24,599 nt of DNA, taken from positions 1 to 24,599 of the forward strand of contig CAMLDQ010000027.1 of the NCBI GenBank assembly GCA_946478965.1. The letters run 5' to 3'. Positions 15,641 through 24,317 of the stretch are shown here, piece by piece. This stretch comes from an uncultured Methylobacillus sp. GTDB lineage: Bacteria > Pseudomonadota > Gammaproteobacteria > Burkholderiales > Methylophilaceae. The notes under the pieces are model-generated. The model was not told the origin of the DNA. It worked only from the letters and a program-made list of their open reading frames with translations, and made no database searches. Both the position numbers and the translations under genes were made by a program. Position 1 is the stretch's first letter; each line of letters starts with the position of its first letter.

Positions 15641-17430
15641 TTGTCTTCAACCCTCAAAATAGCCAGGAATGCCTCCTGCGGAATTTCCACGTTCCCTACC
15701 TGTTTCATGCGCTTCTTGCCTTCCTTCTGCTTCTCCAGCAATTTCTTCTTGCGCGTGATATCGCCGCCGTAGCATTTTGCCAGCACATTCTTACGCATCG
15801 CTTTCACCGTCTCGCGGGCGATAATGTTGGCGCCGATCGCCGCCTGGATCGCCACATCGAACATCTGGCGCGGAATCAGCTCACGCATCTTGGCGGCCAG
15901 TTCGCGACCGCGGTACTGGCTGTTGGCGCGATGCACAATCAAGGACAACGCATCCACGCGCTCGCCGTTGACCATGATGTCCAACTTGACCAGGTCGGCG
16001 GGGCGGAATTCCAGGAATTCGTAGTCCATGGACGCATAGCCGCGCGAGGTGGATTTCAGCTTGTCGAAGAAATCCAGCACCACTTCATTGAGCGGCATCT
16101 CGTAGGTCAGCATCACCTGCCGGCCCATGTATTGCATGTTGCGCTGCACGCCGCGCTTATTGTTGCACAGTGTCATCACCGGGCCGACATATTCCTGCGG
16201 CATCAAAATGGTCGTGGTGATGATGGGTTCGCGGATTTCCTCGATGCGCGAAGGCTCCGGCAGCTTGGAAGGATTTTCCACCAGCAGCGTCTCGCCCGCC
16301 TTGGTGACGATTTCGTACACCACGGTCGGCGCCGTGGTAATCAGATCCATGTCGTACTCGCGCTCCAGCCGCTCCTGCACGATCTCCATGTGCAACAAAC
16401 CGAGGAAGCCGCAACGGAAGCCGAACCCGAGCGCCTGGGACACTTCCGGTTCGAACTGCAAGGAGGCATCGTTCAGACGCAATTTTTCCAGCGCGTCTCG
16501 CAGGGCATCGTACTGGTTGGACTCTACCGGATAGAGTCCGGCGAACACTTGCGGCTTGATTTCCTTGAAACCCGGCCACGGCTGCTGCGCAGGATGGGTC
16601 GCCAGGGTGACGGTATCGCCCACCTTGGCCGCTGCCAGTTCCTTGATGCCGGCGATGATGAATCCCACTTCGCCGGCCGACAAGGAGTCACGGGCACGCG
16701 ACTTTGGGGTGAACACGCCCACCTGCTCGCACAGGTACTGCGCCCCGGTCGCCATCAGGCGGATCTTGTCCTTGGGGCGCAGTACGCCGTCAAAGACGCG
16801 CACCAGCATGATCACGCCGACATAGTTATCGAACCAGGAGTCGATGATAAGCGCGCGCAACGGCGCATTCCCGTCTCCCTTGGGCGGCGAAATCCTGGCC
16901 ACCACCGCCTCCAGCACATCCTCAACGCCTTCGCCGGTCTTGGCCGAGCAGCGCGTCGCATCCGAGGCATCGATACCGATGACATCCTCGATTTCCTGCA
17001 TCACGCGTTCCGGCTCGGCGGAAGGCAGGTCAATCTTGTTCAGGATAGGCACAACCTCAACGCCGAGATCGATCGCGGTATAGCAGTTGGCGACACTTTG
17101 CGCCTCCACTCCCTGCGAGGCATCGACCACCAGCAACGCGCCCTCGCAGGCCGACAGCGAGCGCGACACCTCATAGGAGAAGTCCACATGTCCTGGCGTA
17201 TCGATCAGGTTAAGCTGATAAATCTGGCCATCGCGCGCCTTGTAGCTGAGCGCCGCGGTCTGCGCCTTGATGGTGATGCCACGCTCGCGCTCCAGATCCA
17301 TGGAATCCAGTACCTGGGATTCCATTTCACGGTCGGACAAGCCGCCGCACATATGGATGATGCGATCGGCCAGTGTGGATTTGCCGTGATCGATATGGGC
17401 AATGATCGAGAAGTTTCGGATATTTTTCAT
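15637..17430 (-). CDS. lepA: Elongation factor 4 (LepA)
   Basis: This 597-residue ribosomal translocase-like GTPase acts on stalled or mistranslocated ribosomes and in 30S assembly. G1 is AHIDHGKST (residues 11-19), G3 DTPGHVDF, and G4 NKIDLP. The LepA-specific C-terminal domain begins near residue 490 ([21 protein letters not shown] in two pieces) and ends with the basic [19 protein letters not shown] region. The upstream leader has no recognisable Shine-Dalgarno sequence. Instead a 12-bp perfect stem-loop ends 11 bases before the ATG. The gene follows degQ after 102 bases and overlaps lepB by four bases, so LepA and signal peptidase are co-translated. Confidence 0.98.
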   Translation of the reverse strand: MKNIRNFSIIAHIDHGKSTLADRIIHMCGGLSDREMESQVLDSMDLERERGITIKAQTAALSYKARDGQIYQLNLIDTPGHVDFSYEVSRSLSACEGALLVVDASQGVEAQSVANCYTAIDLGVEVVPILNKIDLPSAEPERVMQEIEDVIGIDASDATRCSAKTGEGVEDVLEAVVARISPPKGDGNAPLRALIIDSWFDNYVGVIMLVRVFDGVLRPKDKIRLMATGAQYLCEQVGVFTPKSRARDSLSAGEVGFIIAGIKELAAAKVGDTVTLATHPAQQPWPGFKEIKPQVFAGLYPVESNQYDALRDALEKLRLNDASLQFEPEVSQALGFGFRCGFLGLLHMEIVQERLEREYDMDLITTAPTVVYEIVTKAGETLLVENPSKLPEPSRIEEIREPIITTTILMPQEYVGPVMTLCNNKRGVQRNMQYMGRQVMLTYEMPLNEVVLDFFDKLKSTSRGYASMDYEFLEFRPADLVKLDIMVNGERVDALSLIVHRANSQYRGRELAAKMRELIPRQMFDVAIQAAIGANIIARETVKAMRKNVLAKCYGGDITRKKKLLEKQKEGKKRMKQVGNVEIPQEAFLAILRVEDK

Positions 17431-17441
17431 TTATCAGGTAA

Positions 17442-17469
17442 CAAGAAGGGCGCCGCAGCGCCCTTCTTG
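17442..17469 (-). repeat. Perfect 12-bp stem-loop in the lepA leader
   Basis: CAAGAAGGGCGC, a four-base loop, and GCGCCCTTCTTG. In the minus-strand mRNA it lies between the degQ stop and the lepA ATG, ending 11 bases before the start codon. Only TT follows it, so it is not a standard terminator. The only Shine-Dalgarno-like bases, AAGAAGG, are inside the stem. Confidence 0.65.
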
Positions 17470-17532
17470 CCATAACAGACTGTTCAATCCAGGATTTTAC
17501 AGTAAAGCGAACCGATCCGCATCCGACGCTTC

Positions 17533-18930
17533 TTACTTGCCGTTTACTTTCACGGGCACATACAGCGTGCTGTCCCCACGTAAAATCAGCAAGGCCACGG
17601 TCTTGCCCGAAGGCGCAGCCGCAAGCAGCTTGTTGAACTGTTCCAGCCCCTGGATTTCGCTGTTGTTCATGGCCAACACTACATCGCCGCGACGAATGCC
17701 GGCTTGAGCCGCAGCTCCTTCCGCACCGATTACCAGCAGCCCGGTCTTGTCGCCCAGTTTCTTCTGCTGCTGCGGAGTCAGTTCGCGTAGCAGCAATCCC
17801 AAACGATTAGTTTCCGGCTTGGCCGGGCCGCGCGAAGGATGCGCTTCCTGCTTGCCATCTCCGGGCATCTCACCGACAGTGACACTCAGCGTACGCGTGC
17901 TGCCGCGACGCAGCACATCGACCGGCACCTCCTTGCCTGGCTTGGTAGAGCCTACCGCACGCGGCAGATCGGAGGATGCGCCGATACTCTTGCCGTCGAA
18001 CTTAAGGATGATGTCGCCCGCCATCAGCCCCGCCTTCTCCGCCGGGCTGCCTTTTTCCACACCGGCGACCAGCGCCCCGCTCGGCGACTTCATGCCGAAT
18101 GAATCGGCCAGCTCCTTGGTGATTTCCTGAATGCTGACGCCCAGCCAACCGCGCGTCACCTTACCACCAGCGCGCAACTGGCTCTGCACGTCCATGGCGA
18201 CGTCGATCGGAATCGCGAAGGAGAGCCCCATGTAGCCGCCGCTACGGCTGAAAATCTGCGAATTGATGCCGACCACCTCTCCCTTCAGGTTGAACAGCGG
18301 CCCGCCGGAATTACCGGGATTGATCGCAACGTCGGTCTGGATGAAAGGTACGTAGTTTTCCTGCGGCAACGCGCGCCCTTTCGCACTGACGATACCGGCG
18401 GTGACGGTATTCTCCAGCCCGAACGGCGATCCGATCGCCACCACCCATTCGCCGACCTTGAGCTGACTGGAGTCCCCCAGCACCACTTTGGGCAGGTTGG
18501 TCGCGTCGATCTTGACCAGCGCCACATCGGTGCGGCGGTCGATGCCGATGATCTTCGCCTTGAACTCGCGCTTGTCAGTCAGCTTGACCAGGACTTCGTC
18601 CGCATCGTTGACCACATGCGCATTGGTCAGGATATAACCGTCGCTGCTGATAATGAACCCTGAACCGAGCGATTGGGTCTTGTAATCGTGTTCCTCACCG
18701 CCAGGAGGCCCGAAACGGCGGAAAAACTCGTAGAAAGGATCGTCCTCGGGCAGGTTGGGCATGGGCACCGCACTCTGGCCCTCCGCATGCACCGTCTGCG
18801 TGGAACTGATATTGACCACCGCCGGACCCTGTTTTTCATAGAGCTCCGTAAAATCAGGCAAGTCTTTGGCAAGCACGGGTACGGAAAAAGCCAGCACCCA
18901 AACAAAAACGGCAAAAAGCTTCTTTATCAT
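17533..18930 (-). CDS. Periplasmic serine protease of the DegP/DegQ/MucD family
   Basis: The protein has 465 residues. A signal peptide (residues 1-21, ending PVLA) directs it to the periplasm. The trypsin-like domain has the triad His105 (TNAHVV), Asp135 (RRTDVALVKI) and Ser208 (NPGNSGGPLF). Two PDZ domains follow, about residues 260-350 (RGWLGVSIQ, GSPAEKAGLMAGDIIL) and 375-460 (GAAAQAGIRRGDVVLAMN). HtrA proteases degrade or refold damaged envelope proteins. Its position right behind rpoE-rseA-rseB-rseC matches the mucD gene of the algU cluster in Pseudomonas and degQ/degP of other betaproteobacteria. The ATG directly abuts the rseC stop, with GAGGTG as ribosome binding site. It is probably under sigma-E control. 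Confidence 0.95.
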   Translation of the reverse strand: MIKKLFAVFVWVLAFSVPVLAKDLPDFTELYEKQGPAVVNISSTQTVHAEGQSAVPMPNLPEDDPFYEFFRRFGPPGGEEHDYKTQSLGSGFIISSDGYILTNAHVVNDADEVLVKLTDKREFKAKIIGIDRRTDVALVKIDATNLPKVVLGDSSQLKVGEWVVAIGSPFGLENTVTAGIVSAKGRALPQENYVPFIQTDVAINPGNSGGPLFNLKGEVVGINSQIFSRSGGYMGLSFAIPIDVAMDVQSQLRAGGKVTRGWLGVSIQEITKELADSFGMKSPSGALVAGVEKGSPAEKAGLMAGDIILKFDGKSIGASSDLPRAVGSTKPGKEVPVDVLRRGSTRTLSVTVGEMPGDGKQEAHPSRGPAKPETNRLGLLLRELTPQQQKKLGDKTGLLVIGAEGAAAQAGIRRGDVVLAMNNSEIQGLEQFNKLLAAAPSGKTVALLILRGDSTLYVPVKVNGK

Positions 18931-19410
18931 TTAATCACCTCGATGACATGAACGATATTGGGCGCCGGTATCGGCAGCCCTCAATACGACAGGGCGGCTA
19001 CGCTGATCGTTCCATCGACGCGCAGCATGATGCCGGAGCCAGAGAAGTCCCAGGCCAAGGCCGCATGCCGCCCCGCCGACTGCGTTCCAGTCCCCGTTTC
19101 CGGAAGCAGGGGCGAACATGCCAGCCAGTACGGCCCCTGCCAGCAAAGCACACAAAGGAATCACATAAGCCACCACGGAACTGGACAACAGTGCCTGTTC
19201 GTCGATACCGACCACAACCATGTCGCCGGCCTGGGCGCTGATCGGATTGGCGGCCCGGAACGCGCCGGCGCGATGTCCGAGCAATCGCCCCCACAGCGAT
19301 ACACCGCAGCCGCGCGTCTGGCCGCATAGTCCACACGGCTGCTGGCGTACAACCTCCAGCAGCGCGTCGTTCCGCTCGACCCCGACGACGACGGCTTGTT
19401 CTTCTATCAT
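18931..19410 (-). CDS. rseC: RseC/MucC-family sigma-E regulatory membrane protein
   Basis: The protein has 159 residues. The N-terminal domain starts MIEEQAVVVGVE and holds a Cys cluster (CGLCGQTRGCG, near residues 26-36) typical of RseC. Two membrane helices follow, about residues 80-97 (VVAYVIPLCALLAGAVLAG) and 108-125. RseC affects sigma-E activity mildly, and a relative is part of the SoxR-reducing system. It begins 17 bases after rseB and abuts the protease gene. The C-terminal tail (CHRGD) is not conserved in my view. Confidence 0.88.
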   Translation of the reverse strand: MIEEQAVVVGVERNDALLEVVRQQPCGLCGQTRGCGVSLWGRLLGHRAGAFRAANPISAQAGDMVVVGIDEQALLSSSVVAYVIPLCALLAGAVLAGMFAPASGNGDWNAVGGAACGLGLGLLWLRHHAARRWNDQRSRPVVLRAADTGAQYRSCHRGD

Positions 19411-19427
19411 GGGGAAACCTTCAGAAT

Positions 19428-20402
19428 TTATTTATTAAAGCTGACGGCACTAGCAATCAGCTTGACGGTCGCTTCAGGCACTTCGCCGACCACGACGATC
19501 TGATGCCCATCCACGGCAGTGGCATAGACATTGGTGCAACCCTGAACAGCGAGTCCTTGCTTGGGCGGGGAGGACTTGTTCAACGCTTCGATGAACAGCG
19601 AGACCGAAGCCAATCCATCCGAAAATATCAGGTGGTGCACCGGTCCTGGCTTACCCGGAATCTTGCGTACGACCTGATCGATCTGACGGAAGCCGGGCGG
19701 CAACTGCGCAATCGTCCAGCCATCGCCATCCACGGTCGGGGAAACGGTTTCCTCAGGCTGCATGACATAGGTTTTGCCCGGCGTCACCGTAGGATGGAAC
19801 CAGTCCATGTCCTGGGTATCAAGCAGCGAGAGCTGGTTGAATGCGACCTGCTCAATGGCCTGGCTATGTTCGTCCAGCATGATGGACTTGAGTAGCAGAC
19901 CGTACTCCTGATCCACCGAGAAACGGTAGCCGTAGCGATAATGATCGCGCGGATCGAGATAGACAACGGTACTGTCGCGCCCGCCCACACGCTCCGACCC
20001 GGCCATGCGTATCTGGTAACTCTGCTTGAGCGCATCGGACACGCCGGGCAGCAGTGCTGGAAACGTGCTCTGCACGCGGCGACGCTGAATCATCACTTTT
20101 TCGTTGCGCGGACTGTAGATCACCACGTCGTTGCCTTGGCGCAATACTTCCCGCGGCGCGCCATCCAGTGAAATCAGGCGGGCAAATTCACCTTGCGCGT
20201 AATTCATGTGGGTGATCTGCATCGAGCTGATATTCGGCCCGGCCTGAAACACAAACACGCCCTTATAACTCAGTTTGTGCGCGGCCTGGCCGGCCTTGTC
20301 GAGCAAGACCCATGCATCGTCATCCGGATCAGCAGCATGTGCGGCGACCGGAGCAAGCAATAACAGGATAAGAAAAAAGCGTCGCAAAGACGGGAAGAGC
20401 AT
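19428..20402 (-). CDS. rseB: Sigma-E regulator RseB/MucB (periplasmic)
   Basis: The protein has 324 residues from ATG 20402; a TTG one codon earlier (20405) is less likely. The ATG overlaps the rseA stop (TGATG), indicating coupled translation. A signal peptide occupies residues 1-24 (FFLILLLLAPVAAHA). The large N-terminal domain, about 28-210, has a LolA/LppX-like lipoprotein-binding fold (YKGVFVFQ, RGNDVVIYSPRNEKVMIQ, DPRDHYRYGYRFSVD). The smaller C-terminal MucB/RseB domain follows from about 220 (PPGFRQIDQVVRK, LIFSDGLASVSLFIEALN). RseB binds the periplasmic part of RseA and shields it from the protease DegS until lipopolysaccharide or mislocalised lipoproteins displace it. Confidence 0.95.
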   Translation of the reverse strand: MLFPSLRRFFLILLLLAPVAAHAADPDDDAWVLLDKAGQAAHKLSYKGVFVFQAGPNISSMQITHMNYAQGEFARLISLDGAPREVLRQGNDVVIYSPRNEKVMIQRRRVQSTFPALLPGVSDALKQSYQIRMAGSERVGGRDSTVVYLDPRDHYRYGYRFSVDQEYGLLLKSIMLDEHSQAIEQVAFNQLSLLDTQDMDWFHPTVTPGKTYVMQPEETVSPTVDGDGWTIAQLPPGFRQIDQVVRKIPGKPGPVHHLIFSDGLASVSLFIEALNKSSPPKQGLAVQGCTNVYATAVDGHQIVVVGEVPEATVKLIASAVSFNK

Positions 20403-20863
20403 CAACGATCACTCTCCGAGTAGATCACGGGACGGAAACCACTCTCGGGGGAAAACTCCTGATGCGCCAGCAGATAGGAATTGACCGCTTCCGGAGAAAC
20501 GCTGTTTTGCGCCACGGTGGCCGCACCGAGGCTCTGCGCGGGGGACTGCGCCTGTTGCTGCAGCACCATCCAGCCCACGAACATCACCGCAGCCACCGAA
20601 GCGGCCAGCGACATCACATGCGTACGCTTCACCGCAAGCCTGCGCTTGGGCGCCAGCACCACCGGCTCGGCGTCGAGCCGCTGCATCAGGCGCTGCTCGA
20701 ACCCCATGCTGACGTGGTGTTCTCCACGCAAGGCGTCGCCGATCACATGGTAGGTCGACCAACACGCATACAGATCGCTATTCTTCTTCATGGCATCGAA
20801 AAGATGATCCGAATCCTCCACATCCAGCTCATCGTCCATCAAGGCAGATATTTGATCCTTCAT
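20402..20863 (-). CDS. rseA: Anti-sigma-E factor RseA/MucA
   Basis: The protein has 153 residues. ATG 20863 is chosen because AGGAG lies six bases upstream; an in-frame ATG two codons earlier touches that site. The start overlaps the rpoE stop by one base (TAATG). Residues 1-75 form the cytoplasmic sigma-binding domain (MKDQISALMDDELD, WSTYHVIGDALRG). A single membrane helix lies at about 85-105 (MSLAASVAAVMFVGWMVLQQ). The periplasmic tail is short and Gln/Ala-rich, ending in a region expected to contact RseB. It holds RpoE inactive at the membrane and is destroyed by stepwise proteolysis under envelope stress. Confidence 0.95.
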   Translation of the reverse strand: MKDQISALMDDELDVEDSDHLFDAMKKNSDLYACWSTYHVIGDALRGEHHVSMGFEQRLMQRLDAEPVVLAPKRRLAVKRTHVMSLAASVAAVMFVGWMVLQQQAQSPAQSLGAATVAQNSVSPEAVNSYLLAHQEFSPESGFRPVIYSESDR

Positions 20864-21462
20864 TACCATCTCCTGTTTTCAGGGGTATCCAGCAAGGGCC
20901 GCAACTTCTCGGCAATGGTCTCGCGTGCACGGAAGATACGCGAGCGCACCGTACCGATCGGGCAGTTCATCAAGGTTGCAATTTCCTCATAACTCAGACC
21001 CTCGATTTCGCGTAGCGTAATCGCCGTGCGCAATTCCTCGGGCAGTGCCTCGACCGTATCGTTCACGGTTTTGGCAATCTGTTTGGACATGAGTTCAGTT
21101 TCGGGCGTATCTATCGTTCGCAGTTCCTGCCCGTCCTCGAAGTTTTCCGCATCTTCCACTTCGATGTCGGTACTGATCTGCGGCCGGCGCCCCATCGCCA
21201 CCAGATAATTCTTGGCGGTGTTGATGCCAATACGATACAACCAAGTATAGAAGGCGCTATCGCCCCGGAAATTCGGCAAGGCGCGGTAAGCCTTGACGAA
21301 CGCCTCCTGCACCACGTCTTCCACTTCTGCCTGGTCCCGTATCATGCGCGACAATAGGCGCCCCAACTTGCGCTGGTACTTCTGCACCAGCAAGCCGAAA
21401 GCGCGCTTATCGCCGCGTTGCGCACGCTCTACCAACTCCTGATCTAGTTCACGCTCGCCCAT
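20863..21462 (-). CDS. rpoE: RNA polymerase sigma-E factor RpoE/AlgU
   Basis: This 199-residue ECF sigma factor controls the envelope stress response. Region 2 is at about 20-90 (FGLLVQKYQRKLGRLLSRMI, DVVQEAFVKAYRALPNFRG, FYTWLYRIGINTAKNYL). Region 4 is at about 135-185 (LPEELRTAITLREIEGLSYE, then EIATLMNCPIGTVRSRIFRA, the helix-turn-helix for the -35 box). The C-terminus LRPLL matches family members. It opens the rseA-rseB-rseC-protease cluster and is divergent from nadB, as in E. coli. In the 127 bases before it I see a possible sigma-70 -10 box (TATACT on the minus strand, near 21518-21523) but no clear sigma-E type promoter (GGAACTT/TCTGA). Confidence 0.98.
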   Translation of the reverse strand: MGERELDQELVERAQRGDKRAFGLLVQKYQRKLGRLLSRMIRDQAEVEDVVQEAFVKAYRALPNFRGDSAFYTWLYRIGINTAKNYLVAMGRRPQISTDIEVEDAENFEDGQELRTIDTPETELMSKQIAKTVNDTVEALPEELRTAITLREIEGLSYEEIATLMNCPIGTVRSRIFRARETIAEKLRPLLDTPENRRW

Positions 21463-21574
21463 GCGGGCGTTCTCCCTGTCTTATTTTGATGAGCCAATAT
21501 CCATATACCCGGAACGGCTCTTTAGTATACCGTGACCTAGCATGATGCCATAACTCTATACGGGTGTAAGAGAC

Positions 21575-21588
21575 CGCAGTAAACTGCG
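21575..21588. repeat. 14-bp palindrome CGCAGTAAACTGCG upstream of nadB
   Basis: CGCAGT, two bases, ACTGCG. It lies 28 bases upstream of the GTG start of nadB and about 113 bases upstream of rpoE, in the shared intergenic region. It is shaped like a repressor site or a small leader hairpin. I do not recognise the binding protein. Confidence 0.4.
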
Positions 21589-21616
21589 ATTGGTTCAAAC
21601 CCGACAACAAAAAACC

Positions 21617-23239
21617 GTGCTCCGTTTCGACGTCCTCATCATCGGCAGCGGCCTTGCCGGCCTGACACTGGCATTGCAGCTCGCCCCGCATAAAAAAGTC
21701 TGCCTCGTCACCAAGCGCGAGCTCAACGACAGTTCGAGCAGTTGGGCGCAAGGCGGCATTGCCGCCGTGCTCACCGACGAGGACTCCATCGAAGCCCACA
21801 TCCAGGACACGCTGATCGCCGGCGCAGGCCTGTGCGATCCGGAGGTCACGCGTTATGTGGTCACGCACGGCCGCGCCACCGTGGAATGGCTGATCAAGCA
21901 AGGCGTGCCGTTCACCCGCGAACAAGACGACAGCGGCTATCACCTGACGCGCGAAGGCGGGCACAGCAAGCGCCGCATCATTCATGCGGCAGATGCGACC
22001 GGCCACGCGGTACAGGAAACGCTGGCCGCCAAAGTGCGCGCGCATCCCGGCATCACGGTGCTGGAAAACCATATCGCCGTGGATCTCATCACCGCACGCA
22101 AGCTGGGAAAGCGCAAGGATCGCTGCCTGGGCGCCTACGTGCTGGACAAGGTCAGTGGCAAGGTGCTCACCATTTCCGCCGACCATACCGCATTGGCCAC
22201 CGGCGGAGCCGGCAAGGTCTACCTGTACACCACGAATCCCGACGTTGCCACCGGCGACGGCGTAGCGATGGCCTGGCGCGTCGGCTGCCGCGTGGCAAAC
22301 ATGGAATTCATCCAGTTCCACCCGACCTGCCTCTACCACCCGCAGGCAAAATCTTTCCTGATTACGGAAGCCGTGCGCGGCGAAGGCGGCATCCTCAAGC
22401 TGCCGGACGGCACTCGCTTCATGCCGGCGCACGATCCGCGCGCGGAGCTCGCCCCGCGTGACGTGGTCGCGCGCGCCATCGACTTCGAGATGAAAAAGCG
22501 CGGCATCGAGTGCGTGTATCTGGACATTTCGCACCGCCCGGCGGATTTCATCCTGTCGCATTTCCCGACCATTTACCGGCGCTGCATGGAACTGGGCATC
22601 GACATCACAAAGCAGCCCATTCCGGTCGTGCCGGCCGTTCATTTCAGCTGCGGCGGGGTTCTCACAGACCATTTCGGCGGCACCGACATTCCCAATCTCT
22701 ACGCCATCGGCGAAACCGCCTGCACCGGGCTGCACGGGGCCAATCGCCTGGCCAGCAACTCGCTGCTGGAATGCATGGTCTATGCGCACGCCGCGGCACA
22801 AAACATCCTCTCCGGCACCGCGCCGGAGCCGCTCTCCCTGCCTGACTGGGATGAAAGCCGGGTCACCGATGCCGATGAGGAAGTGGTGATTACCCACAAC
22901 TGGGACGAACTGCGGCGCTTCATGTGGAATTACGTCGGCATCGTGCGTACGGACAAGCGCCTGGAACGCGCCATGCACCGCATCCATATGCTGCGTGACG
23001 AAGTGCACGAGTTCTACAGCAATTTCCGCATCAACAACGACCTGATCGAGTTGCGCAACCTGCTGCAGGTGGCGGAATTGATCGTGCGCTGCGCGCTGGA
23101 ACGGCACGAAAGCCGCGGCCTGCACTACAGCAAGGATCATCCCGACATGCTGCCGGATGCGATCCCCACTGTACTTACGCCGCTCAACTACTACAGCCTG
23201 CTCGACAACAAGCACGGGAAGAAACACCACAGGCACTGA
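21617..23239 (+). CDS. nadB: L-aspartate oxidase
   Basis: This 540-residue cytosolic flavoenzyme oxidises L-aspartate to iminoaspartate, the first step of de novo NAD synthesis (NadA and NadC follow, not in this window). The FAD-binding [19 protein letters not shown] is at residues 4-22, [13 protein letters not shown] near 46-58 and the active-site [13 protein letters not shown] near 236-248. [16 protein letters not shown] and [20 protein letters not shown] follow, then the C-terminal helical domain of the succinate dehydrogenase/fumarate reductase family. The start is uncertain: GTG 21617 gives the compact N-terminus usual in the family, TTG 21590 would add nine residues, and neither has a convincing ribosome binding site. 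Confidence 0.95.
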   Translation: MLRFDVLIIGSGLAGLTLALQLAPHKKVCLVTKRELNDSSSSWAQGGIAAVLTDEDSIEAHIQDTLIAGAGLCDPEVTRYVVTHGRATVEWLIKQGVPFTREQDDSGYHLTREGGHSKRRIIHAADATGHAVQETLAAKVRAHPGITVLENHIAVDLITARKLGKRKDRCLGAYVLDKVSGKVLTISADHTALATGGAGKVYLYTTNPDVATGDGVAMAWRVGCRVANMEFIQFHPTCLYHPQAKSFLITEAVRGEGGILKLPDGTRFMPAHDPRAELAPRDVVARAIDFEMKKRGIECVYLDISHRPADFILSHFPTIYRRCMELGIDITKQPIPVVPAVHFSCGGVLTDHFGGTDIPNLYAIGETACTGLHGANRLASNSLLECMVYAHAAAQNILSGTAPEPLSLPDWDESRVTDADEEVVITHNWDELRRFMWNYVGIVRTDKRLERAMHRIHMLRDEVHEFYSNFRINNDLIELRNLLQVAELIVRCALERHESRGLHYSKDHPDMLPDAIPTVLTPLNYYSLLDNKHGKKHHRH

Positions 23240-23322
23240 GGCGACGGAGCGGCCACGGCTTCACGCCTGCTGCGAGGGCTTATCCGGGCAAAGTTTTGTA
23301 AACGGTCTCCACCCGCCACGCC

Positions 23323-23352
23323 TTGGCAAGAGCGGAATAGATGGCCTATCAT
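23323..23352 (+). promoter_or_regulatory. Sigma-70 promoter of the cupin gene
   Basis: TTGGCA (23323-23328), an 18-base spacer and TATCAT (23347-23352). Both boxes are close to consensus, though the spacer is one base longer than the optimum. The start of transcription is expected near 23359, giving a leader of about 34 bases before the cupin gene. Confidence 0.55.
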
Positions 23353-23392
23353 GCATGCTCTTCATCGTACATTGGAACGAAAGGAGGGCAGC

Positions 23393-23668
23393 ATGAGCAA
23401 GATCACGGTCGAACACAATCCAGATTCTTCCCGTCTTGATGCGCTTGGAGTTTCCTCCTGGCCCACCTGGTCCAAGGAAGTTTCGACCTTTCCGTGGACC
23501 TACAGCGATCAGGAAGTCGCTTACGTACTGGAAGGTGAAGTAGTGGTCACGCCCAAGGGCGGCGATCCGGTCAAGTTCGGCAAGGGGGACCTGGTCACCT
23601 TCCCCGCCGGAATGGCCTGCACCTGGGAGGTAAAACAGCCGTTGCGCAAGCACTACCGCTTCGGCTGA
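23393..23668 (+). CDS. Small cupin-domain protein
   Basis: The protein has 91 residues from ATG 23393, chosen because of the near-perfect AAAGGAGG upstream; an earlier in-frame ATG at 23351 overlaps the promoter. One cupin barrel fills the protein: YSDQEVAYVLEGEVVVTPKGGDPVKFGKGDLVTFPAGMACTW spans both cupin motifs (residues about 37-78). The pattern fits the Cupin_3 (ethanolamine utilisation EutQ-like) group with Trp-rich edges (WPTWSKEVSTFPWTY). Metal-binding His residues of classic cupins are largely absent, so enzymatic activity is doubtful. It has its own promoter and terminator and is not linked to nadB. The function is unknown. Confidence 0.85.
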   Translation: MSKITVEHNPDSSRLDALGVSSWPTWSKEVSTFPWTYSDQEVAYVLEGEVVVTPKGGDPVKFGKGDLVTFPAGMACTWEVKQPLRKHYRFG

Positions 23669-23684
23669 GTGAAGCTGTCAAATG

Positions 23685-23713
23685 AAAAAAGCCGGGATTT
23701 TCCCGGCTTTTTT
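23685..23713. terminator. Bidirectional intrinsic terminator between the cupin gene and tRNA-Pro
   Basis: AAAAAAGCCGGGA, loop TTT, TCCCGGCTTTTTT: a perfect 13-bp stem with an A-tract before and a T-tract after. It can therefore end transcription from both sides. It lies 16 bases after the cupin stop codon and 12 bases beyond the tRNA 3' end. Confidence 0.93.
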
Positions 23714-23724
23714 ATCGAATTGGC

Positions 23725-23802
<78 letters not shown>

Positions 23803-23841
23803 AACCGTCGCGCGCGACATCATCCACGCGCGAGAGGCGGC

Positions 23842-23870
23842 ATTATAACGGAAAGCGGGAAACCCGCCAA
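23842..23870 (-). promoter_or_regulatory. Sigma-70 promoter of tRNA-Pro
   Basis: On the minus strand TTGGCG (23870-23865), a 17-base spacer and a perfect TATAAT (23847-23842). A GC-rich discriminator (GCCGCC) follows, as in stringently controlled stable RNA promoters. Transcription should start near 23835, giving a 5' leader of about 33 bases to be trimmed by RNase P. Confidence 0.88.
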
Positions 23871-23885
23871 ACAGAGAAACGCGTC

Positions 23886-24317
23886 TTAGGAAGCCGATGC
23901 GCGCAACAGGCTCAGCACATCGGCGAGTTCATGGCGCAGATGGGAAATATCAATGCCGGGGACCGATATCGCAAGCGCAGGAGTTTCATGCGGATCGGCA
24001 ACCTGCGCGGCAGATACCGCAGCAGTCGCTCGCTCCTCCTGAACACCCGGAGATTCTTCCAGGCGATTGCGCGCACCGCTGATGGTAAACCCCTGCTCGT
24101 ACAGCAATTCGCGTATGCGGCGGATCAGCAGGACTTCATGGTGCTGGTAATAGCGGCGATTGCCGCGACGTTTGACCGGTTTGAGCTGCGTGAACTCCTG
24201 CTCCCAATAGCGCAGCACGTGCGGCTTTACGCCGCACAGTTCACTCACCTCGCCAATCGTGAAATAACGCTTGGCGGGGATCGGCGGCAAGGCAACTTTA
24301 GCTGCCTGCTCCGCCAT
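23886..24317 (-). CDS. MerR-family transcriptional regulator next to ihfA
   Basis: The protein has 143 residues. The winged helix DNA-binding domain lies at about 17-85: [20 protein letters not shown] and the wing [20 protein letters not shown]. The C-terminal part (about 90-143) is short, Ala-rich and without the Cys metal-binding pattern of MerR, CueR or SoxR, so any effector is unknown. Its start lies inside the end of ihfA (20-base overlap), so the two are co-expressed. The pheT-ihfA-merR-tRNA-Pro order is widely conserved in betaproteobacteria, and the target genes are not established. Confidence 0.93.
   Translation of the reverse strand: MAEQAAKVALPPIPAKRYFTIGEVSELCGVKPHVLRYWEQEFTQLKPVKRRGNRRYYQHHEVLLIRRIRELLYEQGFTISGARNRLEESPGVQEERATAAVSAAQVADPHETPALAISVPGIDISHLRHELADVLSLLRASAS

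Noticed and set aside
14474..15772. Plus-strand open frame opposite DUF4845, lepB and the end of lepA
   Set aside because: It spans three well supported minus-strand genes and shows no recognisable protein family.
15931..17475. Plus-strand open frame (514 codons) opposite lepA
   Set aside because: Antisense shadow of lepA. Composition is low-complexity His/Arg/Gln, there is no ribosome binding site, and it ends in the lepA leader hairpin.
20867..20869. ATG at 20869 as the rseA start
   Set aside because: It directly touches the AGGAG ribosome binding site. The ATG two codons later has correct spacing and a one-base overlap with the rpoE stop.
21463..21616. Sigma-E autoregulated promoter before rpoE
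   Set aside because: I looked for GGAACTT and TCTGA with 16-base spacing on the minus strand and found no acceptable match. Only a sigma-70-like -10 box is visible.
21449..23236. Long minus-strand open frame (595 codons) opposite nadB
   Set aside because: It is the antisense shadow of a GC-rich gene. The plus strand has every L-aspartate oxidase motif, and the antisense product is His/Arg/Ala-rich without any domain.
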